From an uncultured Prevotellaceae bacterium (GTDB taxonomy: Bacteria; Bacteroidota; Bacteroidia; Bacteroidales; Bacteroidaceae), in the NCBI GenBank assembly GCA_902794405.1, contig CADBHI010000007.1:14902-78901 (forward strand): a DNA stretch of 64,000 nt, read 5' to 3'. The number at the start of each line of letters is the position of its first letter. Position 1 is the stretch's first letter. Shown here piece by piece: positions 8,171 to 16,829 of this stretch. The translations under genes were made by a program, and so were the position numbers. A model generated the notes under the pieces. The model was not told where the DNA came from, searched no databases, and saw nothing but the letters and a program-made list of their open reading frames with translations.

Positions 8171-9001
8171 ATGAATAAGCTGCTACTGATTCCACTGTCC
8201 CTCTGTCTGTTGCTGACTGACTGCCGCAAGAGTGAAAACAGCACGAGCGCCATGTCTTTACTCCGCGAGAGCACCAACAAACCCGTGGTTTCAAACGCCC
8301 AGAGTAAGGACAAAATAGTGGAATATGAGAAGCCAGCTCCATTAACGGACCGTCCGGAACAGATTCTCAAGCGTAAGGGCTATACCACCTCTTATAATAT
8401 GGAGACGCGCAACCCCAACTGGGTAGCCTGGCATCTCACGAAGGCACATACCTATGGCAACAGCAGACGGCAGGAGGAAATGTTTACAGAGGACCAAGAG
8501 GTGAGTCCACGCGCCACCAACAACGACTACTACACCTCTCGTTACGACCGTGGTCACATGTGCCCAGCAGCTGACAACAAGTGGGATGCCACAGCTATGA
8601 AGGAGTCGTTCCTCTTCACCAATATCTGCCCGCAAAGCCACAACCTGAACAAGTATGAGTGGAACAATCTGGAAATCAAATGCCGAGAGTGGGCCCGCAA
8701 GTACGGTGCCATCGACATCGTGTGTGGTCCTCTCTACGACTCTCCTACCCTCACTCGCACCATCGGCCGCAACCGCGTTTGGATTCCTGACGGTTTCTTC
8801 AAGGTTGTCATGTGTCGTTCAAAACAACAGCCCAAGGCTATTGGTTTCCTCTTCCGCAATGACGGAAAGAAGGTGAGCCTTGAGAGCGTCGTACGTACTG
8901 TCGATGAGATTGAGAGTATAACAGGAATCGACTTCTACCCCGCCCTCGATGATGATGTTGAGAACGTGATAGAAGCCGAAGCAGACTTGAGCGACTGGTA
9001 A
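8171..9001 (+). CDS. DNA/RNA non-specific endonuclease, lipoprotein
   Basis: A 276-residue member of the beta-beta-alpha-metal (NUC1 / Serratia nuclease) family. The active-site motif is RYDRGHMCPAADNK with the catalytic His, followed by the metal-binding Asn segment 'NICPQSHNLNKYEWNNLE'. The N-terminus is a signal peptide ending LLTDC, a plausible but unusual lipobox (Asp just before Cys), so the enzyme is probably anchored to the envelope, where it would degrade extracellular nucleic acids for nutrition (inference). It lies 12 nt after the ketosynthase gene. A strong terminator begins at its stop codon. Confidence 0.85.
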   Translation: MNKLLLIPLSLCLLLTDCRKSENSTSAMSLLRESTNKPVVSNAQSKDKIVEYEKPAPLTDRPEQILKRKGYTTSYNMETRNPNWVAWHLTKAHTYGNSRRQEEMFTEDQEVSPRATNNDYYTSRYDRGHMCPAADNKWDATAMKESFLFTNICPQSHNLNKYEWNNLEIKCREWARKYGAIDIVCGPLYDSPTLTRTIGRNRVWIPDGFFKVVMCRSKQQPKAIGFLFRNDGKKVSLESVVRTVDEIESITGIDFYPALDDDVENVIEAEADLSDW

Positions 9002-9017
9002 TGCCAGTCGCTTTTTT
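8990..9017 (+). terminator. Intrinsic terminator overlapping the nuclease stop codon
   Basis: Stem AGCGACTGG / CCAGTCGCT (8990-8998 and 9004-9012) with a 5-nt loop, then a run of six T. The TAA stop of the nuclease lies at the top of the hairpin. It separates the plus-strand operon from the convergent oxidoreductase operon. Confidence 0.85.
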
Positions 9018-9561
9018 ATTTCACCTCTTTAATAATCTTGGCACCCTCGTCCACTGCCTGCATGTTCAGTGGGATAAGGTCGTGGTGGCGCTCGGGCAAG
9101 GTCTTTTTCAATGCCTTCTCCACACCCTTCGTGCTGACCACGGGAGCCACCTTCAACAGACCGCCGAGGACAATCATGTTGAACACCTTGCCGTTCTTCA
9201 TCTCGGCAGCCTTGTCCATAGCGTCAATCTCATAGACTGTAATGTCCTTACGAGTGGGCTTGTTGATGATGCCAAAGCCGTCGTAGATGAGTATGCCACC
9301 GGGCTTGATCTTGGGCTCAAACTTCTCAAGCGAGGGCTGGTTGAGCACCACGGCGATGTCATACTTGCTGAGGATAGGCGAAGAGATACGCTCGTCGCTG
9401 ACGATCACCGTCACGTTGGCCGTACCACCACGCTGCTCAGGACCATAGGCAGGCATCCAAGTCACTTCCTTGTCCTCCATCAGTCCACTATAGGCCAGAA
9501 TCTTACCCATTGAGAGCACGCCCTGACCACCGAAACCTGATATGATAATTTCCTTTTTCAT
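9016..9561 (-). CDS. 2-oxoacid:ferredoxin oxidoreductase, gamma subunit
   Basis: A 181-residue gamma subunit (KorC/VorC/PorG family) of a CoA-acylating 2-oxoacid:ferredoxin oxidoreductase. It starts KKEIIISGFGGQGVLSMG and contains 'PAYGPEQRGGTANV', both family signatures. The ATG at 9561 overlaps the stop of the beta gene by 4 nt (ATGA), the usual arrangement for translational coupling; the longer frame to 9624 is rejected. Last gene of the kor-type operon. Confidence 0.9.
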   Translation of the reverse strand: MKKEIIISGFGGQGVLSMGKILAYSGLMEDKEVTWMPAYGPEQRGGTANVTVIVSDERISSPILSKYDIAVVLNQPSLEKFEPKIKPGGILIYDGFGIINKPTRKDITVYEIDAMDKAAEMKNGKVFNMIVLGGLLKVAPVVSTKGVEKALKKTLPERHHDLIPLNMQAVDEGAKIIKEVK

Positions 9562-10328
9562 TTGTCTGTCGTATCTTTTAAGTCTCCTTTGGGATAGAAG
9601 GGGAACATATTCTCCTTCATCCATTCGTTAGCCTTGGCGGGCGTCAGCTTCCAGCCGCTGTTACAAGTAGAGACGAACTCCACGAGGCTTGAACCCTTGC
9701 CAGCCATCGAAGCTTCGAAAGCCTTGCGCAGTGCCTTCTTGGCCTTATTGATAGAGGCCACACTCTCTACACTCTGACGAGTCACATAGCACGTACCTTC
9801 CAATTGAGCGGCAATATCGGCAATCTTCAGGGGATAGCCATGAAGCTGAGGATCACGACCATAAGGACAGGTAGAGGTCTTCTGACCGATGAGCGTGGTA
9901 GGAGCCATCTGTCCACCCGTCATACCATAGATGGCATTGTTGACGAAGACAATGACGATATTCTCACCACGGTTCAGGGCGTGAATAGTCTCGCAGGTTC
10001 CGATGCAGGCGAGGTCACCATCACCCTGATAGGTGAAGACCAGGCGGTCTGGCCAGCAACGCTTGATACCCGTAGCCAGTGCGGGAGCACGACCGTGGGC
10101 AGCCTCCTGCCAGTCGATATCTATATAATTGTACGCGAAGACGGCGCAGCCGACGGGGCTTACGCCCACGGCCTTGTCTTCCATACCCATTTCCTCGATG
10201 ACCTCGGCAATGAGCTTATGCACCACACCGTGACTACAGCCTGGGCAGTAGTGCATGTTGTTGTCGTTCATCAGCGTCGGCTTCTTGCAGACGATATTCT
10301 CTGGTTGAACTATCTGATTTCTATCCAT
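9558..10328 (-). CDS. 2-oxoacid:ferredoxin oxidoreductase, beta subunit (TPP-binding)
   Basis: A 256-residue beta subunit. TPP binding is shown by QGDGDLACIG and by 'NNAIYGMTGGQ'; the cluster-binding type motif HYCPGCSHG is near residue 27. Substrates of this family in Bacteroidales are 2-oxoglutarate or branched-chain 2-oxoacids; sequence alone does not decide. It lies 3 nt after the alpha gene and overlaps gamma by 4 nt. Confidence 0.9.
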   Translation of the reverse strand: MDRNQIVQPENIVCKKPTLMNDNNMHYCPGCSHGVVHKLIAEVIEEMGMEDKAVGVSPVGCAVFAYNYIDIDWQEAAHGRAPALATGIKRCWPDRLVFTYQGDGDLACIGTCETIHALNRGENIVIVFVNNAIYGMTGGQMAPTTLIGQKTSTCPYGRDPQLHGYPLKIADIAAQLEGTCYVTRQSVESVASINKAKKALRKAFEASMAGKGSSLVEFVSTCNSGWKLTPAKANEWMKENMFPFYPKGDLKDTTDK

Positions 10329-10331
10329 AGC

Positions 10332-11300
10332 TTACATAACCTTTTTAAGTGCTTCAACAATCTCCTCGGGATCAGGAACGATACCACCCAGACGGCCGAA
10401 CTGCTCTACGGGAACAGTACCGTTCACAGCAAGGCGAACGTCCTGTACCATCTGACCGGCATTGATCTCGGCCACGAGAATGCCCTTCACCTTCTTCGAC
10501 AGCTCAGCAATCTGCTTCGTGGGGAACGGGAACAGCGTAATGGGACGGAACAAACCGACCTTGATACCCTGCTCACGGGCAATCTCCACACTCTTCTCAG
10601 CAATACGGGCAGCAGAGCCAAAGGCGACAATAGCATATTCAGCATCGTCCATCAGCTGCTCTTCATAGCGCACCTCGTTCTCCTGAATCTTAGCATATTT
10701 CTCCTGCAGGGCAATGTTGCGCTGCTCCATGATCTCAGGCTTCAACTCCAAAGAGGTAATCACCACACGCTCACGGTTCTTGGGCTTGCCAGTAGAGGCC
10801 CAGGGACACTGCTTGATCACCTCCTCGTCAGTACGACGGGGCTTGAACGGCGGCAGCACCACTTTCTCCATCATCTGACCAATCACTCCGTCAGAGAGAA
10901 TCATAGTGGGATTACGATACTTGAAAGCCAGTTCAAAGGCGAGATCTACGAAATCTGCCATCTCCTGAACAGAAGAGGGAGCCAGCACAATCACCTTGTA
11001 GTCGCCGTTACCACCACCACGGGTAGCCTGGAAGTAGTCACCCTGCGAGGGCTGGATAGTGCCCAGACCAGGGCCGCCACGCTGCACGTTCACAAACACG
11101 CCCGGCACCTCAGCACCAGCCATGTAAGTAATACCTTCCTGCATCAGGGCAATACCAGGTGAACTCGACGAGGTCATTGCACGCTTACCTGCACCGGCAG
11201 CACCATAGACCATGTAAATCGAAGCCAGTTCGCTCTCAGCCTGAACCACCTGCATACCAGTAGTTTCCCACGGCTTCAGCTCTGCCAGCGTCTCAATCAC
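10332..11300 (-). CDS. 2-oxoacid:ferredoxin oxidoreductase, alpha subunit, N-terminus out of frame
   Basis: A 322-residue alpha subunit frame beginning at a GTG. Motifs such as AESELASIYMVYGAAGAGKRAMTS (about 21-44) and GGPGLGTIQPSQGDY are intact. The family normally has a further 35-40 residues at the N-terminus including the substrate/TPP-side motif YPITP. That segment is present in the DNA just upstream in the same frame (AHAAIRCGCDGYFGYPITPQ, ending at the GTG) but it is preceded by a stop codon rather than a start. The DNA before it is the end of the ferredoxin gene in another frame. Joining the two needs a -1 shift at a run of six A in the coding strand (11372-11377). This may be a fused ferredoxin-alpha gene broken by an indel, recoded, or misassembled. 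Confidence 0.8.
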   Translation of the reverse strand: MIETLAELKPWETTGMQVVQAESELASIYMVYGAAGAGKRAMTSSSSPGIALMQEGITYMAGAEVPGVFVNVQRGGPGLGTIQPSQGDYFQATRGGGNGDYKVIVLAPSSVQEMADFVDLAFELAFKYRNPTMILSDGVIGQMMEKVVLPPFKPRRTDEEVIKQCPWASTGKPKNRERVVITSLELKPEIMEQRNIALQEKYAKIQENEVRYEEQLMDDAEYAIVAFGSAARIAEKSVEIAREQGIKVGLFRPITLFPFPTKQIAELSKKVKGILVAEINAGQMVQDVRLAVNGTVPVEQFGRLGGIVPDPEEIVEALKKVM

Positions 11301-11590
11301 TTCACTCTGCGGAGTAATAGGATAGCCGAAATAGCCGTCGCATCCGCAACGAATAGCAGCGTGGGCAATACTTTTTTACGATACACGGTAATACAGCCGT
11401 CGGGGCAGACAATGCCACACGAGGCACAACCTACACAGGCCTCCTCGTTGACAGCCTCCACGTAGGGATAGCCGTGCAGATTCACTTTGTTGGCCAGGGC
11501 AATGACCTTCTGAGGACATGCAATGATGCACAGTTGGCATCCCTTGCACCGCTCAGTGTCAACCACGATAGCGCCTTTTAATTTTGCCAT
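11297..11590 (-). CDS. 4Fe-4S ferredoxin subunit of the 2-oxoacid oxidoreductase (KorD-like), fused out of frame to alpha
   Basis: A 97-residue frame whose first ~74 residues are a two-cluster ferredoxin: CKGCQLCIIACP and CVGCASCGIVCP. The normal product of this family ends near 'ITVYRKK'. Here the frame runs on for 23 residues (LPTLLFVADATAI...) that are the alpha-subunit coding sequence read in the wrong frame, and it stops at 11297, overlapping the alpha frame. It follows a good promoter and is the first gene of the operon. The extra tail is probably an artefact of lost intergenic DNA. Confidence 0.8.
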   Translation of the reverse strand: MAKLKGAIVVDTERCKGCQLCIIACPQKVIALANKVNLHGYPYVEAVNEEACVGCASCGIVCPDGCITVYRKKVLPTLLFVADATAISAILLLRRVK

Positions 11591-11630
11591 TTTTCTTGCT
11601 TTTTCTATGCCTTGTTTACAAAATCGGGTG

Positions 11631-11661
11631 CAAAGGTACTAATAAGTGAGCACATAGCAAA
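11631..11661 (-). promoter_or_regulatory. Promoter of the 2-oxoacid oxidoreductase operon
   Basis: Minus strand -33 TTTG (11661-11658) and -7 TACCTTTG (11638-11631), separated by 19 nt. About 40 nt upstream of the ferredoxin ATG. Confidence 0.7.
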
Positions 11662-11737
11662 ATAAAACGCTGTTTTTCTTTCATTTCCGAACGAAAAAGA
11701 CCTACCTTCCACCAGTACGACGAATCGTCAGCATGGA

Positions 11738-11756
11738 GCGACAATTTGTCAGTCGC
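11738..11756 (+). promoter_or_regulatory. Palindromic candidate operator upstream of clpB
   Basis: Two nested inverted repeats: GACAA-T-TTGTC at 11740-11750 and GCGAC...GTCGC at 11738-11756. The position upstream of a heat-shock chaperone gene suggests a stress-regulator site, but no known consensus can be assigned with confidence. Confidence 0.4.
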
Positions 11757-11810
11757 CCCATCTTCGGCATATTGTTTGTGGGTCAATCAGCAGAAACAAT
11801 TAAATCATTT

Positions 11811-11816
11811 AGGAGG
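11811..11816 (+). promoter_or_regulatory. Strong Shine-Dalgarno site before clpB
   Basis: AGGAGG lies 8 nt before the ATG at 11825. Such a full match is unusual in this window, where most genes lack a clear site, and suggests high translation of ClpB. Confidence 0.7.
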
Positions 11817-11824
11817 ACAAAGCT

Positions 11825-14356
11825 ATGACATTAGACAAGTTTACCATCAAAGCCCAAGAGGCGGTTCAGCAGGCTGTCAATACTGCCCAGCTGAACGGAC
11901 AGCAGGTCATCGAACCTGTACATATATTAAAAGGTGTGATGGAGAAGGCTCGCGACGTGGCCAACTTCATTTTCCAGAAAGTCGGCGTCAACGCCCAGCA
12001 GATCGACCTACTCGTTAGTCAGGAGATTCAACACCTGCCCAAGGTGCAGGGTGCCGGACAGCCGTATCTCTCAAACGAGGCCAACCAGGTGCTGATGAAG
12101 GCCACGGAACAATCGCAGAAGATGGGCGACGAGTTCGTTTCGTGTGAACCCATACTATGGGCTCTCCTCACCGTCAACTCTACCGCCGCACGCATCATGA
12201 AGGATGCCGGCTGCACTTCCGACGGAATGCTGAAAGCTATCCAAGAACTGCGACAGGGTCAAAAGGTGCAGTCGCAGAGCGCCGACGACAACTACCAGTC
12301 GTTGGAGAAGTACGCCAAGAACCTCGTTGACCTGGCCCGTAAGGGTAAGCTCGACCCCGTCATCGGCCGCGATGACGAGATTCGCCGTCTGCTCCAGATT
12401 CTGAGCCGACGCACAAAGAACAACCCTATCTTAATAGGTGAGCCAGGCACGGGTAAGACAGCTATCGTTGAAGGACTGGCTGGACGTATCGTCCGTGGTG
12501 ACGTACCCGAAAACCTGAAGGACAAGCAGCTCTATTCGCTCGATATGGGTGCGCTGGTAGCTGGTGCCAAATACAAGGGTGAGTTTGAGGAGCGTCTGAA
12601 GAGCGTCATCAACGAGGTGACGAAGGCCGAGGGCCGCATCATCCTCTTCATCGATGAAATCCACACGCTGGTAGGTGCCGGCGGTGGCGAGGGAGCCATG
12701 GACGCCGCCAACATACTGAAGCCGGCCTTGGCACGTGGCGAACTGAGGGCTATCGGTGCCACCACGCTGAACGAATACCAGAAGTATTTTGAGAAGGACA
12801 AGGCCCTGGAGCGACGCTTCCAGACCGTCATGGTCGATGAGCCGGATGAGCTCTCTGCCATATCCATCCTGCGTGGCTTGAAGGAACGTTACGAAAACCA
12901 CCACAAAGTGCGTATCCAGGACGATGCCTGTATTGCCGCCGTACAGCTCTCGGAGCGTTATATCTCCGAGCGTTTCCTACCCGACAAGGCTATCGACTTG
13001 ATGGACGAAGCCGCTGCCAAACTCCGTATGGAGCGCGACAGTGTGCCTGAGGAACTCGATGAGATTACGCGTCGCTTGGCCCAACTCGAAATCGAGCGCG
13101 AAGCGATTAAGAGAGAGGGTGATGAACCTAAAATTGCCCAACTTGATAAGGATATCGCCGAACTGAAGGAGCAAGAAGCCCAGTTCCGTGCCAAGTGGGA
13201 GAGCGAGCGCCAGCTGGTTAACAAGATCCAGCAGGACAAACAGGAGATAGAGAACCTGAAGTATGAGGCTGAGCGCGCCGAGCGCGAGGGCGACTACGGT
13301 AAAGTTGCCGAAATCCGCTATTCCAAGCTGAAGGCCCTTGAGGATGACATCGCCGCCATCCAACGACAGTTAGACGGTTTATCATCCCCCCAAGGGGGGA
13401 CAGGAGGGGGGCTCCGTCTGGTTCGCGAGGAGGTGACCGCTGACGACATCGCCGAGGTGGTCAGCCGCTGGACGGGAATCCCCGTCTCTCGCATGCTGCA
13501 GAGCGAACGCGAAAAGCTGCTACACTTGGAGGAGGAGCTGCACAAGCGTGTCATTGGTCAGGACGAGGCCATCACCGCCGTCTCTGATGCCGTACGCCGT
13601 TCTCGTGCCGGCTTGCAAGATCCCAAGCGTCCTATTGCCTCGTTCATCTTCCTTGGCACCACGGGTGTAGGTAAGACGGAGTTGGCCAAGACGCTGGCCG
13701 AATACCTCTTCAACGACGAGACGATGATGACGCGTATCGACATGTCGGAGTATCAGGAGAAGCATACCGTCTCCAGGCTCATTGGTGCGCCTCCGGGCTA
13801 CGTGGGCTATGACGAGGGTGGTCAGCTGACAGAGGCTGTGCGCCGCAAGCCTTATCAGGTCATTCTTTTCGATGAAATCGAGAAAGCACATGCCGATGTA
13901 TTCAACATCCTGCTGCAGGTGCTCGACGACGGACGCCTGACCGACAACAAGGGACGTACGGCGAACTTCAAGAACACCATCATCATCATGACCTCGAACG
14001 CTACCCGCGAACAGCTTCGCATGACGATGCGTCCGGAATTCCTGAATCGTATCGACGAGATCATCACCTTCAAGCCGCTGACTCGTGAACAGATTGCCGA
14101 CGTGGTACGCCTCCAGATCCGCAAGGTGCAGGAGATGCTGGAGCCACAGGGTTTCCGTCTCGAAGTCACGCCGCAGGCCATCGACTACCTCGCACAGGAG
14201 GGCTACGACCCGGAGTTTGGTGCCCGTCCCGTGAAGCGTGCCATCCAGCAATTGGTCCTCAACGACCTGTCGAAGAAACTGTTAGCCGACGAGGTCTCAC
14301 GCGAAAAGCCCATTATCGTCGACGACTTCGGCGACGGCCTGGTATTCCGTAACTAA
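11825..14356 (+). CDS. clpB: ATP-dependent chaperone ClpB
   Basis: An 843-residue Hsp100 disaggregase that works with DnaK to rescue aggregated proteins in the cytoplasm. Order: N-terminal Clp-N repeats (about 1-145), AAA+ domain 1 with Walker A GEPGTGKT and Walker B LFIDEIH, a long coiled-coil middle domain (about 400-520) that distinguishes ClpB from ClpA/C, AAA+ domain 2 with [12 protein letters not shown] and LFDEIEKAH, and a C-terminal small domain. Slightly short of the usual 860. Between the middle domain and domain 2 there is an extra [10 protein letters not shown] segment encoded by a G/C repeat element (13385-13414). Monocistronic, with a palindromic site upstream. Confidence 0.95.
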   Translation: MTLDKFTIKAQEAVQQAVNTAQLNGQQVIEPVHILKGVMEKARDVANFIFQKVGVNAQQIDLLVSQEIQHLPKVQGAGQPYLSNEANQVLMKATEQSQKMGDEFVSCEPILWALLTVNSTAARIMKDAGCTSDGMLKAIQELRQGQKVQSQSADDNYQSLEKYAKNLVDLARKGKLDPVIGRDDEIRRLLQILSRRTKNNPILIGEPGTGKTAIVEGLAGRIVRGDVPENLKDKQLYSLDMGALVAGAKYKGEFEERLKSVINEVTKAEGRIILFIDEIHTLVGAGGGEGAMDAANILKPALARGELRAIGATTLNEYQKYFEKDKALERRFQTVMVDEPDELSAISILRGLKERYENHHKVRIQDDACIAAVQLSERYISERFLPDKAIDLMDEAAAKLRMERDSVPEELDEITRRLAQLEIEREAIKREGDEPKIAQLDKDIAELKEQEAQFRAKWESERQLVNKIQQDKQEIENLKYEAERAEREGDYGKVAEIRYSKLKALEDDIAAIQRQLDGLSSPQGGTGGGLRLVREEVTADDIAEVVSRWTGIPVSRMLQSEREKLLHLEEELHKRVIGQDEAITAVSDAVRRSRAGLQDPKRPIASFIFLGTTGVGKTELAKTLAEYLFNDETMMTRIDMSEYQEKHTVSRLIGAPPGYVGYDEGGQLTEAVRRKPYQVILFDEIEKAHADVFNILLQVLDDGRLTDNKGRTANFKNTIIIMTSNATREQLRMTMRPEFLNRIDEIITFKPLTREQIADVVRLQIRKVQEMLEPQGFRLEVTPQAIDYLAQEGYDPEFGARPVKRAIQQLVLNDLSKKLLADEVSREKPIIVDDFGDGLVFRN
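13385..13414 (+). repeat. G/C-rich hairpin element inside clpB
   Basis: TCCCCCC-AA-GGGGGGA is a perfect hairpin, followed by CAGGAGGGGGG. It encodes part of [10 protein letters not shown] in the linker before the second AAA+ domain, where ClpB homologues have no such Gly-rich insert as far as I know. It matches in style and order the element in mfd at 16465-16495. Confidence 0.7.
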
Positions 14357-14865
14357 TTACATGTAAGACATTTACTCAGCTGCGATGCTCTTCATCACGC
14401 TGAGAGCTTCCTGAACGGTAGGCACATCGGTGACAACCATCGAGCGCTTACCGTTTTCTTGCGCTCCATTGGTGCTCAGGCGCTGCGCGGAGGTTTCACG
14501 CAGGTTACAGCGACGCACGTTGGCAGTGGCGTAGTTGATCACATTGCCAAACGCCTCGCTTTGGTAGAAGGGGCTGTTGGGATTCGAGACGAAGTAGAGG
14601 AACATACGTCCCTGCTTCAGCATGATCTTCTCACACCCCAACTCCTTGCCATAACGCCGCAAAGGAACGACACGAATCAGTTCCTCGGCCACGTCGGGGA
14701 TAGGTCCGAAGCGGTCGATGAGCCGCTGGCGGTATGCCTCTAACTCCTTGTCGTTGCGCATGTTATCCAGCTCACGGTAGAGCAGCATACGCTCCGAGTC
14801 CTTCGGTACATATTGGTCAGGGAAGTACATCTCGAGGTCGCTTTCAAGGGTGCAGTCGGCGACCC

Positions 14866-15019
14866 AGAGTGAAGAGTGAAGAGTGAAGAGTGAAGCGCTC
14901 GACCTCTGGTCGCTTGCTACCGAAGGGTCGCAAGAATTTCCTTCCGGAATCCCCGTCGGTTTAGCTGAAGGTCTGGCGGCAGCAAATTCTTCACTCTTCA
15001 CTATTCGCTCTTCACTTTT
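14866..15019. repeat. Paired 7-bp-period arrays plus palindromic core, inside mfd
   Basis: Left array: about four copies of AGAGTGA (14866-14895). Right array: CTTCACT-CTTCACT-ATTCGCT-CTTCACT (to 15017), the reverse complement. Between them lies a subtype A dispersed repeat (14896-14936) and about 50 nt of unique sequence. The whole encodes a roughly 45-residue insert in the C-terminal part of Mfd between 'NEAMAELK' and 'DCTLESDLEMYFP'. Confidence 0.8.
14896..14936 (+). repeat. Dispersed palindromic repeat, subtype A, inside mfd
   Basis: CGCTCGACC-TCT-GGTCGCTTG followed by CTACCGAAGGGTCGCAAGAA. It matches 44-84 over 41 nt with two differences. It is the only full copy lying inside a gene in this window. 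Confidence 0.85.
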
Positions 15020-16464
15020 AAGTTCCGCCATCGCCTCGTTCAGAATCTTCTGGTAGGTCTCGTAGCCGAGGTCGCTAATAAAGCCACTCTGCTCTGAACC
15101 GAGCAAGTTACCCGCACCACGGATATCGAGGTCCTGCATGGCGATATTGATGCCCGAGCCAAGGTCACTGAAGTTCTCAAGAGCCTCTAATCGGCGACGG
15201 CTCTCGGTGGGCAAGGCGGCCAAGGGCGGTGCTAATAGATAACAGAAGGCCTTACGGTTGCCTCGCCCTACTCTACCACGCATCTGGTGCAGGTCTGAGA
15301 GACCGAAGTTATGAGCGCTGTTGATGATAATGGTGTTGGCATTAGGGATGTCGATACCGTTCTCAACGATGGTCGTCGAGAGAAGCACGTCGTAGTCGTA
15401 GTTAGTCGAGAATAATTTGCTCCAGTTCCTCGGGTTTCATCTGTCCGTGTCCGATGGCCACTCGGGCATCTGGCACGTAGGTGTGAATCAAATCGGCAAT
15501 ACGGGTCAGGTCGGCTATGCGGTTGTTGACAAAGTACACCTGTCCGTTGCGCGACATCTCGAAGTTGATGGCATCGGCAATAATCTCGGCCCCGAAGGTA
15601 TGAATCTCCGTCTGAATGGGATAGCGGTTGGGCGGTGGTGTCTGGATGACGCTGAGGTCGCGGGCACCTACTAACGAGAATTGCAGGGTTCGCGGAATAG
15701 GCGTGGCCGACATCGTCAGCGTGTCGACGTTCGACTTCATCTGGCGCAGCTTTTCCTTGGTCGATACCCCGAACTTCTGTTCCTCGTCGATAATCAGCAA
15801 ACCGAGGTCATGGAACTTCACCGTCTTGCCGATGAGCTTATGCGTACCTATTATAATATCTATCTTGCCAGCCTCCAAATCCTTCAACAGGGCGGTGGTC
15901 TGTTTGGCACTTCGGGCTCGCGTCAGGTAGTCCACCCTGACGGGCATATCTTTCAGTCGGCTACTGAAAGTATGGTAGTGCTGATAGGCCAACACTGTCG
16001 TAGGCACCATCACCGCCACCTGCTTGCCGTCGCAGGCCGCCTTGAAGGCAGCACGCACAGCCACTTCAGTCTTGCCGAAGCCTACATCACCACAAACCAG
16101 ACGGTCCATCGGCTTGGCCATCTCCATATCGGCCTTTACGTCCTGCGTGGCCTTCAGCTGGTCGGGCGTGTCCTCATAGAGGAACGAGGCTTCCAGCTCA
16201 TGTTGCAGGTATGAGTCATGGCTAAAAGCAAAACCTTTCTCACGGCGTCGTTTGGCGTAGAGCTTGATCAGGTCACGGGCAATGTCCTTGATATGTTTCT
16301 TTGTGCGCTCCTTCAGCCGTTCCCACTGGCCAGTGCCGAGCGTTGACAGGCGCGGTGCCTCGCCACCGTCCTGCGACTTGTATTTCGACACCTTGTACAG
16401 CGAGTGGATAGAGACATAGATGCTGTCGCCACGCTGATAGGTGATCTTGATCATTTCCTGATAA

Positions 16465-16495
16465 GCCCCCTCCTGGCCTCCCCCCTTAGGGGAGG
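16465..16495. repeat. G/C-rich hairpin element inside mfd
   Basis: On the coding strand: CCTCCCCTAAGGGGGGAGG then CCAGGAGGGGGC. It encodes TSPKGGGQEG in the region after 'VHVDHGIGKFGGLVRMP'. Same element type as in clpB. Confidence 0.7.
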
Positions 16496-16737
16496 TAACG
16501 GGCATTCTGACCAATCCGCCGAACTTGCCGATACCGTGATCCACATGCACCACATAGTCGCCAATCTCAAACTGCTGTATCTCCTTCAGCGTCAGCGCCA
16601 TCTTACCCGTGCGAGCCTTGTCGCTCTTCAGGTTGTACTTATGGAAACGGTCGAATATCTGGTGATCGGTAAAGAAGCAGGCGCGGGCATCGACATCGAT
16701 AAAGCCTTCGTGCAGGGTCTTATCGACGGGGATGAAC

Positions 16738-16829
16738 AATTCACAATTCATAATTGATAATTCACAATTATTTGCTGCGCCTTTCTGTACATTAGCCAAT
16801 TGTGAATTGTGAATTGTGAATTGTGAATT
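16738..16829. repeat. Paired AATTCAC/AATTGTG heptamer arrays inside mfd
   Basis: Left: AATTCAC-AATTCAT-AATTGAT-AATTCAC (16738-16765). Right: four exact copies of AATTGTG (16798-16825). The arrays are inverted relative to each other, with about 30 nt between. They encode a Asn/Ser/Ile/Cys-rich insert ('NSQFTIHNSQLANVQ' and 'NNCELSIMNCELF'). Confidence 0.85.

Noticed and set aside
9804-11162. Open frame of 452 codons on the plus strand
   Set aside because: Antisense shadow of the beta and alpha oxidoreductase genes, with a Leu/His/Thr-rich product and no motifs.
11371-11378. Classical -1 slippery heptamer (A AAA AAG)
   Set aside because: The A-run is in the wrong register for the canonical X-XXY-YYZ signal in the ferredoxin frame, so programmed slippage is only one of several explanations and is not annotated as such.
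13520-14251. Open frame of 243 codons opposite clpB
   Set aside because: ClpB is intact and conserved here; the antisense product is low-complexity and unlike any family known to me.
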